Below are positions 24,395-34,055 of a DNA stretch of 64,000 bases, one piece after another (position 1 is the stretch's first letter; each line of letters starts with the position of its first letter). The notes below the pieces were generated by a model that had not been told where the DNA came from, searched no databases, and saw only the letters and a program-made list of their open reading frames with translations. This stretch comes from Candidatus Dichloromethanomonas elyunquensis. Lineage in GTDB: Bacteria; Bacillota; Desulfitobacteriia; Desulfitobacteriales; Syntrophobotulaceae. The stretch lies in NCBI GenBank assembly GCA_001515265.1, contig LNDB01000003.1, forward strand, positions 115,966-179,965. The letters run 5' to 3'. The position numbers and the translations under genes were made by a program.

Positions 24395-24876
24395 CAAATC
24401 ACCTTTTCGCCATGACTGATGGTCTTTATGTGCAAATCGCCGGTTTTAATATTAAAGTTAATAGTTCGTCCGAAAGTACCGCCTATATCATAGGCAAGAA
24501 GCGGAATCCCTGCTTTTTTAAGTTCTTGTTCCACAGCCTCTGCATTTCTTTCTCCAATTTTCAAGAGAGGTGTCTTCCCGGTAAAGGAAAACATCTGCGC
24601 CCCCCCAGCCATTTTGGCTTTGAGCCGTATCCTATTGGCACCCAGCCTGTACAGGTCCTTTAAAAGTAATTCTATGCAGCTATCAGCATACTTTGCGGCG
24701 TTTCCCTTCATATTATCCCCGGAGCTTGGCAGCATAATATGTGCCATTCCGCCAACCTGAGACTGAAGGTCATAAATGCAGACTCCAATACAGGACCCAA
24801 GCCCGGCTGTCATTAACTTATCAGGAGTTTTACCGACCTTAAAATCAGCCATCCCAACCAGAATCGTATTGCTCAT
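24394..24876 (-). CDS. cheD: Chemoreceptor glutamine deamidase CheD
   Basis: CheD deamidates glutamines on receptors and is a partner of CheC. The 160-residue protein shows the catalytic Cys in TAGLGSCIGVCIYD (C29), the His in GGMAHIMLP (H46) and the family motifs KMAGGAQMF, IGERNAEAV and IGGTFGRTI. It overlaps cheC by 4 nt. Receptors themselves are outside this window. Confidence 0.96.
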   Translation of the reverse strand: MSNTILVGMADFKVGKTPDKLMTAGLGSCIGVCIYDLQSQVGGMAHIMLPSSGDNMKGNAAKYADSCIELLLKDLYRLGANRIRLKAKMAGGAQMFSFTGKTPLLKIGERNAEAVEQELKKAGIPLLAYDIGGTFGRTINFNIKTGDLHIKTISHGEKVI

Positions 24877-25469
24877 AATCCGAATACTCCCAGCAATTTA
24901 TCTAAAGATCCCTCATCCGGGATATAAAGAAACTTCCCTTCCATTTCGTCCAGCCCCGACAGTTTGGTATCGATGATCAGAATGCTGTCATCCACTTTTC
25001 CTTCTTCCAATAAGACGGCATCAATCATTGCCCCAATCATATCGATTGCCAGGGCCGGTGTGGAGGGTTGAAGCAAAATTCCTGAAAATTCGGTCAAGGC
25101 AATGACAAATGAACTGACCAAGATATTGCCCACTTCCCTTAAAGCAGACTGTGCCATCTCATCAATATGAATTTCCGGGGGGGCGGTCATATACAGAAGT
25201 TTTTTAGCAATGATCTCCGCACTTTCTACGGAAAGCACAAACATGGCTTTCCCGGGGGCATCTCCTTCAACTTTAAGATACAGTGCCGTTTTCATCGCAT
25301 CCATTTGGCCCAGGGCTTCTGATAATCTCTCCAAAGGTACCAGCCATACTTTTGGCACAGCCATATCAATTCTGGTTTGCAGCATATTCGATAAAGAAGT
25401 TGCGGCATGCCCTGAACCGATATTTCCGATTTCCTTTAAAGCTTCAAGCCGGATTGCAGATATTTCCAT
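24873..25469 (-). CDS. cheC: CheY-P phosphatase CheC
   Basis: CheC removes phosphate from CheY-P and binds CheD, so that CheY-P level feeds back on receptor deamidation. The 198-residue protein has two active-site helices: ALKEIGNIGSGHAATSL near the N terminus and SALREVGNILVSSFV in the middle, each with the ExxN pair. It follows the pilZ gene by 3 bp. Confidence 0.95.
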   Translation of the reverse strand: MEISAIRLEALKEIGNIGSGHAATSLSNMLQTRIDMAVPKVWLVPLERLSEALGQMDAMKTALYLKVEGDAPGKAMFVLSVESAEIIAKKLLYMTAPPEIHIDEMAQSALREVGNILVSSFVIALTEFSGILLQPSTPALAIDMIGAMIDAVLLEEGKVDDSILIIDTKLSGLDEMEGKFLYIPDEGSLDKLLGVFGL

Positions 25470-25472
25470 TGA

Positions 25473-26117
25473 TTAAACCAGACCTTTCTTGCGCATTTCT
25501 CTTTGAATCTCAAAAACATACTGAATAATTTTATCTCTGGTTTTTTCAGATATCTCATAAAACTGAACAGATACTTTAAACAGGTCTTTACCATCCTCTC
25601 TTTGGGAGCGGATAACAATACCCGGAATTTCCATATCGCCTGTCCCTATGAGTGTCTTTAAGAGGATAATTGCTTTCGAGGGTAAATTTTCCTGTGCATT
25701 AAAAAGCAGTCCTCCGCCACTCAGATCGATCATATAACCTGACTTTTCGTCACTAATGCCTTCTTTTTCTATGATTCGATATTTGAGCGAGCGGATAAGA
25801 GGCACCCGGACAAATTTTCTTCTCTGGATTTTTTCGATCTTATTGGGGAATTCAATGATAAAAGTGGGGATGGGCAATGCAATTCTCTTGATGATAGATG
25901 AAGAGAAAGAATATGCAGAAAGTTCATCAGCGAAAATTACATTTAGTCTCGTCCCTTCGCGCAAAGGGATAAACTGTCCGTCAACTACCGGAACGCCAAC
26001 CGAAAGGATCCTTTTTCCGACTTCCTCAATCCTCGTTCTATATTTTCCTTTATATTCCCCTTCATAAACTACCAATTCAACAGAGACACCCTCATAAATC
26101 TTTTCTTCATACAGCAT
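25473..26117 (-). CDS. PilZ-domain c-di-GMP receptor, YcgR/DgrA type
   Basis: YcgR-like proteins act as a brake on the flagellar motor when c-di-GMP is high. The 214-residue protein has an N-terminal YcgR-N-like beta domain with EGTRLNVIF. A C-terminal PilZ domain follows, with the ligand motif RRKFVRV (RxxxR at R100 and R104) and DLSGGG (DxSxxG). Both motifs are intact, so c-di-GMP binding is expected. It lies between flhG and cheC, as its homologues do in many Clostridia. GGGAGG precedes the ATG. Confidence 0.92.
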   Translation of the reverse strand: MLYEEKIYEGVSVELVVYEGEYKGKYRTRIEEVGKRILSVGVPVVDGQFIPLREGTRLNVIFADELSAYSFSSSIIKRIALPIPTFIIEFPNKIEKIQRRKFVRVPLIRSLKYRIIEKEGISDEKSGYMIDLSGGGLLFNAQENLPSKAIILLKTLIGTGDMEIPGIVIRSQREDGKDLFKVSVQFYEISEKTRDKIIQYVFEIQREMRKKGLV

Positions 26118-26149
26118 CTTACCACCTCCCTTTTTTATTCTTCATAGTC

Positions 26150-27016
26150 CTAATTTATTTTTAGTAAAGAAGACAGAAAACCTTTGATTCCTCCGTTTTG
26201 GGTAGGAGGCTGCAGATAGATTCCTGCAACATTGGCTGCAATCCATTGGACACATTTATAAGCATGACTTTGAGGATTGGACAAAGCTAATGGTTTCTGT
26301 TCCATAACGGAACGTCCTACCAATGGATCGTCATAGATCCATCCCAAAAGGTTTAAGTGCATCCCCAAAAACTTGCTGACTGCATGCTGCAGCCTTTCAA
26401 AAGCTTGCTGTGCTTCCGCTTCATTTCTGACACGGTTTACCACGATGTTGACATTGATTTTTTCAGATTGGCTTTTGATTGATTTTAACAACCCGTAGGC
26501 ATCCGTCATGGAAGGCGGTTCAGGGGTCATAACCACAATCACGTCATCCGAAGCACAGATAAAGTTGAGAACGGTATGACCCAACCCCGCTCCGGTATCT
26601 ATCAATAAAATGTCAGCCATTTTCTCCAATCTTCCCAAGTTGACGAGAACGTTCTTGAGCTGCCCCCGGTCCAGATTGGCAAGCTCTATCACGCCCGAAG
26701 CCCCGGGGAGAACTTTAATCCCCCTGTCGACAGGGTAAAGTATATCTTCAACTCTTTTCTCGCCCGATAGTAAATGCTTAATACTGAAACGGGGTGTAAT
26801 TCCGAAAGCAACATCAACATTGGCTAAACCCAAATCTCCGTCCAATACAATAACACGATAATTGTATTCTGCCAGAGCTAAAGCCATATTGACTACTAAG
26901 CTGGTTTTCCCGACACCGCCTTTGCCGCTGCTGACCGCAATCACCCGCATATCGCGCTGCGACCCTGCATTCCGCTCACTTGCCAATTTTCGGAGTGTAC
27001 TGGCCTGATCATACAT
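26150..27016 (-). CDS. flhG: Flagellar number regulator, MinD-like ATPase FlhG
   Basis: FlhG (YlxH) is a MinD/ParA-type ATPase that sets flagellar number and position with FlhF. From the ATG at 27016 (GGGGGAGG 9 nt upstream) it has 288 residues, with the deviant Walker A motif SSGKGGVGKTSL, VLDGDLGLANVDVA and the switch ILLIDTGAGLG. A C-terminal amphipathic helix with FLSSLLK is suitable for membrane contact. It overlaps flhF by 8 nt. The open frame further upstream lies inside flhF and is not used. Confidence 0.93.
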   Translation of the reverse strand: MYDQASTLRKLASERNAGSQRDMRVIAVSSGKGGVGKTSLVVNMALALAEYNYRVIVLDGDLGLANVDVAFGITPRFSIKHLLSGEKRVEDILYPVDRGIKVLPGASGVIELANLDRGQLKNVLVNLGRLEKMADILLIDTGAGLGHTVLNFICASDDVIVVMTPEPPSMTDAYGLLKSIKSQSEKINVNIVVNRVRNEAEAQQAFERLQHAVSKFLGMHLNLLGWIYDDPLVGRSVMEQKPLALSNPQSHAYKCVQWIAANVAGIYLQPPTQNGGIKGFLSSLLKIN

Positions 27017-28244
27017 TGGGAATGCCCTCCCCCAGAATGTATCCGGACAGTTTTTCCGGTGTAGCGGCATCAATATCATCCGGAACATTTTGTCCATTCG
27101 TTAAGTAGGCGATGGGCAAGTTTGTTCTGACCAATAGATCTACAATTGAGCCCAGACTGAAGCTTTCGTCAAGCTTGGTTAAAATCAAGTGGGTTGATAA
27201 GGAATTAAAGCGCTCAAATGCTTTCAATTGGTCTGCAAGGTTGGTTGTGACACTCATGACCAACATCGTCAGATCCGGTTTGGCCTTCGTCAGAAAAGCT
27301 TCCAGTTCAGACATATGAAGTTCATGATGCGGACTTCTGCCGGCAGTATCAATAAAGATAAGTTCTTTATCCCGGTGTCTGTCTATAGCCTCTTTCAGCC
27401 CGTCGGGCGTCATAACCACTTCAACCGGAACCCCGATAATTTCCCCAAATGTTTTGAGTTGCTCAACTGCCGCAACCCGATAGGTATCGGCGGTTACCAG
27501 GGCAACTTTTCTTCTTTCAATAATACTGAAACCCGCCGCAAGTTTTCCAATCGTAGTGGTTTTGCCTACTCCGGTAGGACCTACTAAAGCAACAACCGTA
27601 GTCTTTGATTTGCGCGGTCGGATCGTTTCCGTGTTGACGCAGTAATCAATAATTTGTTTTTTGATTTTTTCTAATACTGTATTTTTATTATTCCAAAGCT
27701 CTTGGGCTACTTCATTTTTGACCCGGTCCAGAAGGTGCTCGGTAAGCTCCCTGCTAATGCCTTTTTCGGTCAAAAAACTTTCCCACTTAACGAGCGGTTC
27801 GGGAATAGATTCTTTATCACTGTCTGTTTTGGTGATATGCCTGTTTATTTCTTTCAGGATACTATGCATTTCCCTGATCTCAGATTGTGTAGTTTCAAGA
27901 AGGTGTTTTTCGAACCCCCCCTGTGGATTGGTAAACTCTCCGGATCCTTTTTCCTTGGCATACTCGTTTTCTTTTTCTCGATAAGCTTCATATGCTTTTT
28001 TGATAATATCGGTATTCACAGTCTGAGCTTTTTCTTCCCACAGTCCGGCATCCCTTGAACTCGTATTAAACGGTTTTTCTTCAATGGCCGCAGTAATTTC
28101 CACCCGGGTTTTGGCGAAAAAACCAAGAAAACCCCCTTCTTTGATCTGGCGGGTTTGAAGAATAACAGCGTCAGATCCGAGTTCCCTTTTTATTTTGCTC
28201 ATGATATCGGCGACATTGTCTCCAGTAAAACGTTTAACCCGCAT
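27009..28244 (-). CDS. flhF: Flagellar SRP-type GTPase FlhF
   Basis: FlhF places the first flagellar structure at the right cell site. The 411-residue product has the FlhF N terminus (MRVKRFTGDNVADIMSKIKRELGSDAVIL), a variable basic/acidic middle, and the NG GTPase domain with GPTGVGKTTTIGKLA, DTYRVAAVEQL, DTAGRSPHH and TKLDE. It overlaps flhA by 11 nt. Confidence 0.95.
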   Translation of the reverse strand: MRVKRFTGDNVADIMSKIKRELGSDAVILQTRQIKEGGFLGFFAKTRVEITAAIEEKPFNTSSRDAGLWEEKAQTVNTDIIKKAYEAYREKENEYAKEKGSGEFTNPQGGFEKHLLETTQSEIREMHSILKEINRHITKTDSDKESIPEPLVKWESFLTEKGISRELTEHLLDRVKNEVAQELWNNKNTVLEKIKKQIIDYCVNTETIRPRKSKTTVVALVGPTGVGKTTTIGKLAAGFSIIERRKVALVTADTYRVAAVEQLKTFGEIIGVPVEVVMTPDGLKEAIDRHRDKELIFIDTAGRSPHHELHMSELEAFLTKAKPDLTMLVMSVTTNLADQLKAFERFNSLSTHLILTKLDESFSLGSIVDLLVRTNLPIAYLTNGQNVPDDIDAATPEKLSGYILGEGIPNV

Positions 28245-30306
28245 TGTCTAACACCACCATTCCCAGGGCCTGCACTTCAATACCCTGTACTAATTCATTG
28301 TAGGATAGGATCACCAGGTGCGGAAGCTGCCGCTCTGTCATTCTTTTTAAGTTAATCCGGACAACCGGGGCACACAATAGCACGGGGTTATATCCTTTTA
28401 AAACAATTCTTTCGATCTCACTCGATATCTGTTTTATTAGTCTTTGCATCACACTGGGATCAATGTTGACGTAATTTCCATAGTCTGAAGGCCGGAGGTT
28501 ATCCAGAATCATTTGTTCGATACGCGGTTCTACAGTCAAAACCGGTAACTTCTTCTGGGGATCGAGCAGCGGTTGAATGATCTGCCGGGCCAAACCCTGG
28601 CGGACATGTTCCGTAAGTCTGTCTGTCTCCTTGGTCAAACCGGCATAATCCGCCAAGGTTTCGAGAATAGAAACCATATCTTTAATAGAAACCCGTTCCC
28701 TAAGAAGATTGCAGAGGACTTTTTGAACCTGGCCGAGATTCAGAAGATCGGGTATAAGTTCTTCCACGACGGCAGGCGCCTGTTCTTTGACATGATCAAT
28801 CAATTTCTTGACATCCTGTCTGTTAATGATCTCATGGGCATGGGTTTTGATGACTTCAGTCAGATGGGTGGCCAAAACAGTGGGAGCGTCAACTACCGTG
28901 TAACCGGAAAGCTCAGCCTGCTCCCTGTAAGAGGAACTAATCCATTTGGCTTCAAGACCAAAGGCAGGTTCTTTCGTTGGTGTCCCCGGTACCGAATCAT
29001 TATCAATCCCACTGCTGATAGAGAGGTAATGATCGGCCAGAAGTTCACCCGCAGCCACTTCAGCACCTTTGATCTTAATCACATACTGGTTGGGTTGGAG
29101 ATTCATATTATCCCTCACCCGGATTACAGGAACAATAAAGCCCAGTTCCCCTGCCATTTGCCTGCGGATCAGGACGATCCTGTCAAGAAGGTCTCCCCCT
29201 TGGCCCGAATCAACCAACGGAATTAAGGCATACCCGATTTCCAGCTCCATGTGGTCAATTCCCAGCATATTCATGACGTTTTCGGGTCTCTTGGTTTCTT
29301 CTACTTCACTCTGAAGGGCAGCAGCGGATTCCTCTTCGGCTGTTGCGACAGAATTCTTTTGCATGTAATACCCTGTACCTCCTGCCAGCACCGCTAAAGT
29401 AAAAAGCGGAAGCTTGGGCAGCCCAAGCACTGCCAGGACAATTAATACCACTGAAGTAATATAAAGGGCTTTCGGGGCTCTGAAAAGCTGTGTGGCCAAA
29501 TCCTGACCCAGGTTGGTGTCCGAAGCCGCCCGTGTCACAACCAGACCGGTTGCCGTGGAAATCAATAGTGCAGGTATCTGGGATACTAAACCGTCACCGA
29601 TAGTCAAAAGGGTATACGTCTGCAAAGCGGAAGTTATAGACATGCCCATGGTCACCATACCGATAATAAACCCGCCGATAATATTAATGAACAGGATAAT
29701 AATCGCAATGATGGCATCGCCTTTGACAAATTTACTGGCTCCATCCATAGCCCCGTAAAAATCCGCTTCCTGTTGAATCTTCCTTCTTCTGGTTCTCGCT
29801 TCCTGGTCGTTAATGATCCCGGCGTTAAGATCAGCATCGATGCTCATCTGTTTTCCGGGCATAGCATCGAGAGTAAAACGGGCACCTACTTCCGAAACAC
29901 GTTCGGCACCTCTCGTGATAACAACAAACTGAACAATAACCAGAATGCTGAAAACAATAAAACCGACAACCGGATTCCCCTGAATGACAAATTGCCCAAA
30001 CTGCTGGATAACGTTACCGGCATTGGCTTGGAGCAAAATTAATTTGGTTGTAGAAAGATTTAAGGCCAGACGAAAGAGTGTCATGGTTAATAATAACGAA
30101 GGCAATACCGAAAACTCCAGCGGGTCCGTGGTGAATATTGCCAGCATCAGGATCAAAACGGAAACGGTAATATTCAATGTAATTAAAAAGTCCAGCCAGC
30201 CGGCAGGCAGAGGAACGACCATCATTACAATGACCCCTACAATGCCGAAAGCTGCAATGATATCTTTATATTGCGTTATCCTTCCTGTACGGACGGTAGT
30301 TGCCAT
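28234..30306 (-). CDS. flhA: Flagellar type III export gate protein FlhA
   Basis: FlhA forms the nonameric ring of the export gate and accepts substrates and chaperones. The 690-residue product has eight or so membrane helices in the N-terminal half. It also has the FHIPEP-type loop (ERVSEVGARFTLDAMPGKQMSIDADLNAG) between them and a large cytosolic domain with LVDGDNSP-type positions replaced by DSGQGGDL. Normal length and no disruption. Downstream flhF overlaps by 11 nt; a gap of 72 bp separates it from flhB. Confidence 0.96.
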   Translation of the reverse strand: MATTVRTGRITQYKDIIAAFGIVGVIVMMVVPLPAGWLDFLITLNITVSVLILMLAIFTTDPLEFSVLPSLLLTMTLFRLALNLSTTKLILLQANAGNVIQQFGQFVIQGNPVVGFIVFSILVIVQFVVITRGAERVSEVGARFTLDAMPGKQMSIDADLNAGIINDQEARTRRRKIQQEADFYGAMDGASKFVKGDAIIAIIILFINIIGGFIIGMVTMGMSITSALQTYTLLTIGDGLVSQIPALLISTATGLVVTRAASDTNLGQDLATQLFRAPKALYITSVVLIVLAVLGLPKLPLFTLAVLAGGTGYYMQKNSVATAEEESAAALQSEVEETKRPENVMNMLGIDHMELEIGYALIPLVDSGQGGDLLDRIVLIRRQMAGELGFIVPVIRVRDNMNLQPNQYVIKIKGAEVAAGELLADHYLSISSGIDNDSVPGTPTKEPAFGLEAKWISSSYREQAELSGYTVVDAPTVLATHLTEVIKTHAHEIINRQDVKKLIDHVKEQAPAVVEELIPDLLNLGQVQKVLCNLLRERVSIKDMVSILETLADYAGLTKETDRLTEHVRQGLARQIIQPLLDPQKKLPVLTVEPRIEQMILDNLRPSDYGNYVNIDPSVMQRLIKQISSEIERIVLKGYNPVLLCAPVVRINLKRMTERQLPHLVILSYNELVQGIEVQALGMVVLDNAG

Positions 30307-30378
30307 AGAAAGGGAGCCTCCCTATTTATTGAGTAGTACGAAAAATTTGACCCGAAATAAATCTTTTTATAAGAGGCT

Positions 30379-31446
30379 CTAAGCGGAATGGTATTTTTTT
30401 CGCTTATTTAGCCTGTAGACTAACGCCAATACCTCTGCAACCGCTTTATATAAATCGGCCGGAACGACCTGTCCAATTTCAACTTGGGCATGGAGGGTCC
30501 GCGCCAACGGTTTATTTTCCATGATGGTAATGTTGTTTTCTTCGGCAATTTCCCTGATCCTAAGTGCCACCTCGTTTTGCCCCTTAGCCACAACATAGGG
30601 GGCAGCATGCTTAGAAGGATCATATTTTAAAGCAACCGCATAATGGGTAGGGTTTGTGACAACGACGTCAGCCCGTTTGAGGTCTTCCATCATCCTGCGC
30701 ATCGCATACATGCGCTGACGTTTTTTAATTTGCGCCTTGAGCTGCGGATCCCCTTCTGTTTGCTTATATTCTTCTTTGATTTCTTCATGGGACATGCGAA
30801 GATTCTTTTCATATTCCCACCACTGGTAGAGGAAATCGGCTATGGCAAGAACCAGGAAGGCTAAAGCGATTTTCCAGGCCAGTTCAAACAGAATATTTCC
30901 TAAGAGGATCGCCGATTGAGGTACACTGACTTCCTGAAGGCCAGGGAAAATGTTTATGTTTTTCCGGATAACGTCATATAAAAAGTATCCGATAATAATA
31001 ACTTTGAGCAAAGATTTAACGAGTTGAACCAAAGCCTTGACTCCGAACATTCTTTTGATGCCTTCCACAGGATTAAGCCTTGAAAATTGCGGTTTAATCG
31101 TTTCAAACGTGAAGAGAGATCCTACCTGAAGGAAATTAATGACAATGGCTGCTGCGGCTGCCGCCAAAAAAACAGGTCCTAGAACCAGCATACTCTGCCA
31201 ACCGACCGTCAGAGAAACATCCCATACCGTACGGGCATTCCATTCTACGGAAAGATTGGTCAGGTATCTGAAAAGGCCGGCCACCCGGTTAAAAAAACTT
31301 GGGAGCCAAAACTTCATTAATCCGATTAAGGCTAGGAGCATTACAGCGGAAGTCAGTTCCTGACTCTTTAATATCTGACCCTTTTTTCGTGCTTCCTGTC
31401 TTCGTTTAGGGGTTGCCGAAAATCTTTTTTCCGCTATGACTTCCAC
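30379..31446 (-). CDS. flhB: Flagellar export switch protein FlhB
   Basis: FlhB is the gate protein that changes export specificity from hook to filament substrates. The 355-residue protein starts with the characteristic basic KRFSATPKRRQEARKKGQ, has four membrane helices, and carries the self-cleavage motif NPTH at residues 265-268 in a cytosolic domain that ends in a basic tail. It overlaps fliR by 13 nt. Confidence 0.96.
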   Translation of the reverse strand: MEVIAEKRFSATPKRRQEARKKGQILKSQELTSAVMLLALIGLMKFWLPSFFNRVAGLFRYLTNLSVEWNARTVWDVSLTVGWQSMLVLGPVFLAAAAAAIVINFLQVGSLFTFETIKPQFSRLNPVEGIKRMFGVKALVQLVKSLLKVIIIGYFLYDVIRKNINIFPGLQEVSVPQSAILLGNILFELAWKIALAFLVLAIADFLYQWWEYEKNLRMSHEEIKEEYKQTEGDPQLKAQIKKRQRMYAMRRMMEDLKRADVVVTNPTHYAVALKYDPSKHAAPYVVAKGQNEVALRIREIAEENNITIMENKPLARTLHAQVEIGQVVPADLYKAVAEVLALVYRLNKRKKYHSA

Positions 31447-32213
31447 CCCCTTAACAGGTCAAAAATCCATTGCATGGAAGTATCGAAAATCCGGGAAACC
31501 GATTCTCCGAAAAAAGGAATCATTAAAAAGAGAAGCGCTATCCCAAAAATAATTTTCACTGGAAAAATTACAGAAAAAATATTTAATTGCGGAACCGTCT
31601 TGGACAAAAGACCTACTCCTACATCCGCGAGGAACAAAGCCCCAAAAACAGGCATGGCGATTTGCAGGGAAAGGGTAATCACTTTGGCAGTAATCTCAAT
31701 ATAGAAAGCTGCGCCAGGGTTGATCCCCGAAGGGTTAACCGGCAAGAAATCATAACTCCTGGCCATTGCAGCGATGATATAATGATGCGCATTTGTTGCC
31801 AGAAGTAACATTGTTGTTAAAACCATCAGAAAACTCCCGGTCATGGGGCTTTGCATACCGTTTATGGGATCAACGGTATTGCCCATTGAAAAGCCTAACT
31901 GAAAATCAATCAATTGCCCTGCCCCTTGCATAATGGCAGTTACCAAATTCATAACAAACCCTAAGGAAAGTCCCACTAAAACCTCTTTGATAATGATGGC
32001 GATATAAGGAAAAAGGCCGTTGGGTACAACCGGTTGTTTGGCCAGGACCAAAGGAAAAAGAAGGATAGACAAACTGACTGCCAAGCCCAGCTTAACCATC
32101 CCCGGGACTCCCCTCGCCCCGAATACGGGAGCAATCATGACCATCCCCGCCCAGCGGGAAAAAATCAGTACAAACAAAGAAAGGTTCCATTGCAGCAGAT
32201 CAGATAAACTCAA
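31434..32213 (-). CDS. fliR: Flagellar export protein FliR
   Basis: FliR (259 residues) is an integral part of the FliPQR export channel. The protein has about six hydrophobic helices, the motif PVFGARGVPGMVKLGLAVSLSI, and the GFSMGNTVDPINGMQSPM loop typical for the family. Overlap with flhB and a 26-bp gap to fliQ are the usual arrangement. Confidence 0.95.
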   Translation of the reverse strand: MSLSDLLQWNLSLFVLIFSRWAGMVMIAPVFGARGVPGMVKLGLAVSLSILLFPLVLAKQPVVPNGLFPYIAIIIKEVLVGLSLGFVMNLVTAIMQGAGQLIDFQLGFSMGNTVDPINGMQSPMTGSFLMVLTTMLLLATNAHHYIIAAMARSYDFLPVNPSGINPGAAFYIEITAKVITLSLQIAMPVFGALFLADVGVGLLSKTVPQLNIFSVIFPVKIIFGIALLFLMIPFFGESVSRIFDTSMQWIFDLLRGWKS

Positions 32214-32239
32214 AGCTTTTCCTCCGTTTTTGGGGACAT

Positions 32240-32512
32240 CTAATACCTGGCATAATTAGCAAGATCGGTAAAAAGGTTAGTCGTATAGGCTGTCATTACA
32301 TTCAGCATCCAAGGACCCAGGAGTATTAAAATGACAGCAATACAAAGCAATTTGGGAATAAAAGATAAAGTCTGTTCCTGGATTTGAGTCATAGCTTGAA
32401 AAATACTAACAATAAGTCCCACCAAAAGACTGATGAGCAGGATCGGACCCCCCACAATAATCGCAGTTCCAAGTGCTTCTTTCGCCATATTAAGAACTTG
32501 ATTCTGGGTCAT
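32240..32512 (-). CDS. fliQ: Flagellar export protein FliQ
   Basis: This 90-residue protein has two membrane helices. It has the FliQ motif VGGPILLISLLVGLIVSIFQAMTQIQEQTLSF-type sequence, where IFQAMTQIQEQTL is the conserved turn, followed by FIPKLL. It is part of the FliPQR channel. It follows fliP by 30 bp. Confidence 0.96.
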   Translation of the reverse strand: MTQNQVLNMAKEALGTAIIVGGPILLISLLVGLIVSIFQAMTQIQEQTLSFIPKLLCIAVILILLGPWMLNVMTAYTTNLFTDLANYARY

Positions 32513-32542
32513 AGTTTACCTCTCATTCCTTTCCAAAAATAG

Positions 32543-33193
32543 CTATTTGAAACTGGCTACCAGAGATTGGACTACCAAATGCCATCCGTCTACTAAAATA
32601 AAAAGCAATATCTTAAACGGCAATGAGATCATCATCGGCGGAAGCATCATCATCCCCATGGACATGAGCGTACTTGCCACAATCATATCAATGATCATAA
32701 ATGGGATAAAAATCGCAAACCCCATCTGGAATGCCGTTTTAAGTTCACTGATCACAAAGGCCGGAATTAATACATATGTAGGGATATCTCCATATGTCTT
32801 CGGTCTTTCCTGCTGGGACAAACTCACAAACAACTCCAGATCCTTTTCCCGGGTTTGTTTAAACATAAACGTCCTTAAGGGTTGTTCCGCATTACCTAAG
32901 GCTTGTTCTTTGGTGATTTCACTTTTTAAATAAGGCTGGAGTGCCGAAGAATTTAATTCGGTAAAAGTCGGCATCATTACAAAAAAAGTGAGAAATAACG
33001 AAAGACCGATAATGACTTGAGTAGGGGGCAATTGCTGCGTTCCAAGAGCATTCCGTACAAAAGAAAGGACAACAGCGATTCTCGTAAAAGACGTCATCAG
33101 GACTAAAATAGCCGGCGCAAGAGAAAGGACCGTAATCAGCAAAAACAGTTGTACGGCGGAACCGGCCTGTCCCAAATCAAACGTCATGTTCAT
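32543..33193 (-). CDS. fliP: Flagellar export protein FliP
   Basis: FliP (216 residues) builds the core of the export channel. Visible: LAPAILVLMTSFTRIAVVLSFVRNALGTQ, FTELNSSALQPYL, FVISELKTAFQMGF and SMGMMMLPPMMISLPFK, all family signatures. It has no long cleavable signal peptide, unlike the enterobacterial protein. It overlaps fliO by 4 nt (ATGA). Confidence 0.96.
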   Translation of the reverse strand: MNMTFDLGQAGSAVQLFLLITVLSLAPAILVLMTSFTRIAVVLSFVRNALGTQQLPPTQVIIGLSLFLTFFVMMPTFTELNSSALQPYLKSEITKEQALGNAEQPLRTFMFKQTREKDLELFVSLSQQERPKTYGDIPTYVLIPAFVISELKTAFQMGFAIFIPFMIIDMIVASTLMSMGMMMLPPMMISLPFKILLFILVDGWHLVVQSLVASFK

Positions 33194-33669
33194 CGCTTTA
33201 CCTCCTCAAGCAGTCGCTCAAGTTCAACCGAAAAAACATCATTTCTGGGTTTCCTCCTCAGCTTTTTCCATATGCCGGTCATAAATTTATCCATCTGCTC
33301 TTCAGGCCGGTCGGCTATCTCTTCCAGAATCTCAGCAACAACATCAGGATCATTGATTTCCGAAACTTTGGTAATATGGTGGTCAGTTCCGCCAAGCACT
33401 TGGATTCTTCCTGCAATCTCAACCAGGTACAATACTTGTTGTCCATTTAGAACCTGACGGTCCAGTATCCTAACCCACGGTGACTGCATATTCCGAACTG
33501 AGTATTTATTCAGCCTTTTTATCAACCACAAAGACACTGCGAGGATAATCAAAAAAACGATTACGGTTCCTATTAAACCAGTCCAAGAAAAAGTCTCGGC
33601 GCCTGCGGGCGTGGAAATACCCGGATTATACGGCTGCTGCTCAATAGCGTTTGGTGTTATTGTAGGCAT
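33190..33669 (-). CDS. fliO: Flagellar biosynthesis protein FliO/FliZ
   Basis: The 159-residue protein has one membrane helix (LIGTVIVFLIILAVSLWLI) after a Pro-rich external N terminus. The cytosolic domain contains VRILDRQVLNGQQVLYLVEIAG and a tail rich in charged residues, as in FliO (FliZ of Bacillus). FliO helps assemble the FliPQR complex. Its position between cheY and fliP agrees with Bacillus order. Confidence 0.88.
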   Translation of the reverse strand: MPTITPNAIEQQPYNPGISTPAGAETFSWTGLIGTVIVFLIILAVSLWLIKRLNKYSVRNMQSPWVRILDRQVLNGQQVLYLVEIAGRIQVLGGTDHHITKVSEINDPDVVAEILEEIADRPEEQMDKFMTGIWKKLRRKPRNDVFSVELERLLEEVKR

Positions 33670-33671
33670 AG

Positions 33672-34034
33672 CTATTTTAAAGCCTTGGCGACAGCTTCTA
33701 AAACCCTATCCGCTTGAAAAGGCTTCACAACAAAATCCTTTGCCCCCGACTGGATGGCTTCGATTACCATAGCCTGCTGACCCATGGCACTGCACATAAT
33801 AACTTTCGCTTGGGGATCTTTGGAACGAATTTCTTTTACCGCTTGAAGCCCGTCCATCTCCGGCATCGTAATATCCATAATGGTAATGTCGGGTTTAAGA
33901 TCTGAATACTTTTGTACTGCCACCATTCCGTTTTCTGCTTCACCAACAATTTGATAGCCATTATTGGATAGGATGTCTTTCAGCATCATTCTCATAAATG
34001 CAGCATCGTCTACCAGCATTACTGTGTAACCCAC
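33672..34034 (-). CDS. cheY: Chemotaxis response regulator CheY
   Basis: This is a single-domain response regulator of 120 residues. The acidic pocket (D9, D10), phosphorylation site D54 (IMDITMP), the Ser/Thr switch in MCSAMG and K104 (VKPF) are all present. It takes phosphate from CheA and binds the switch protein FliM. It is 22 bp after fliY, as in Bacillus. Confidence 0.95.
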   Translation of the reverse strand: MGYTVMLVDDAAFMRMMLKDILSNNGYQIVGEAENGMVAVQKYSDLKPDITIMDITMPEMDGLQAVKEIRSKDPQAKVIMCSAMGQQAMVIEAIQSGAKDFVVKPFQADRVLEAVAKALK

Positions 34035-34055
34035 TTGTTCTTCCTCCTTACAAAA

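Noticed and set aside
28573..29226. A 217-codon plus-strand frame inside flhA
   Set aside because: It is a shadow of flhA: no ribosome binding site, no conserved features, and flhA on the other strand is complete and typical.
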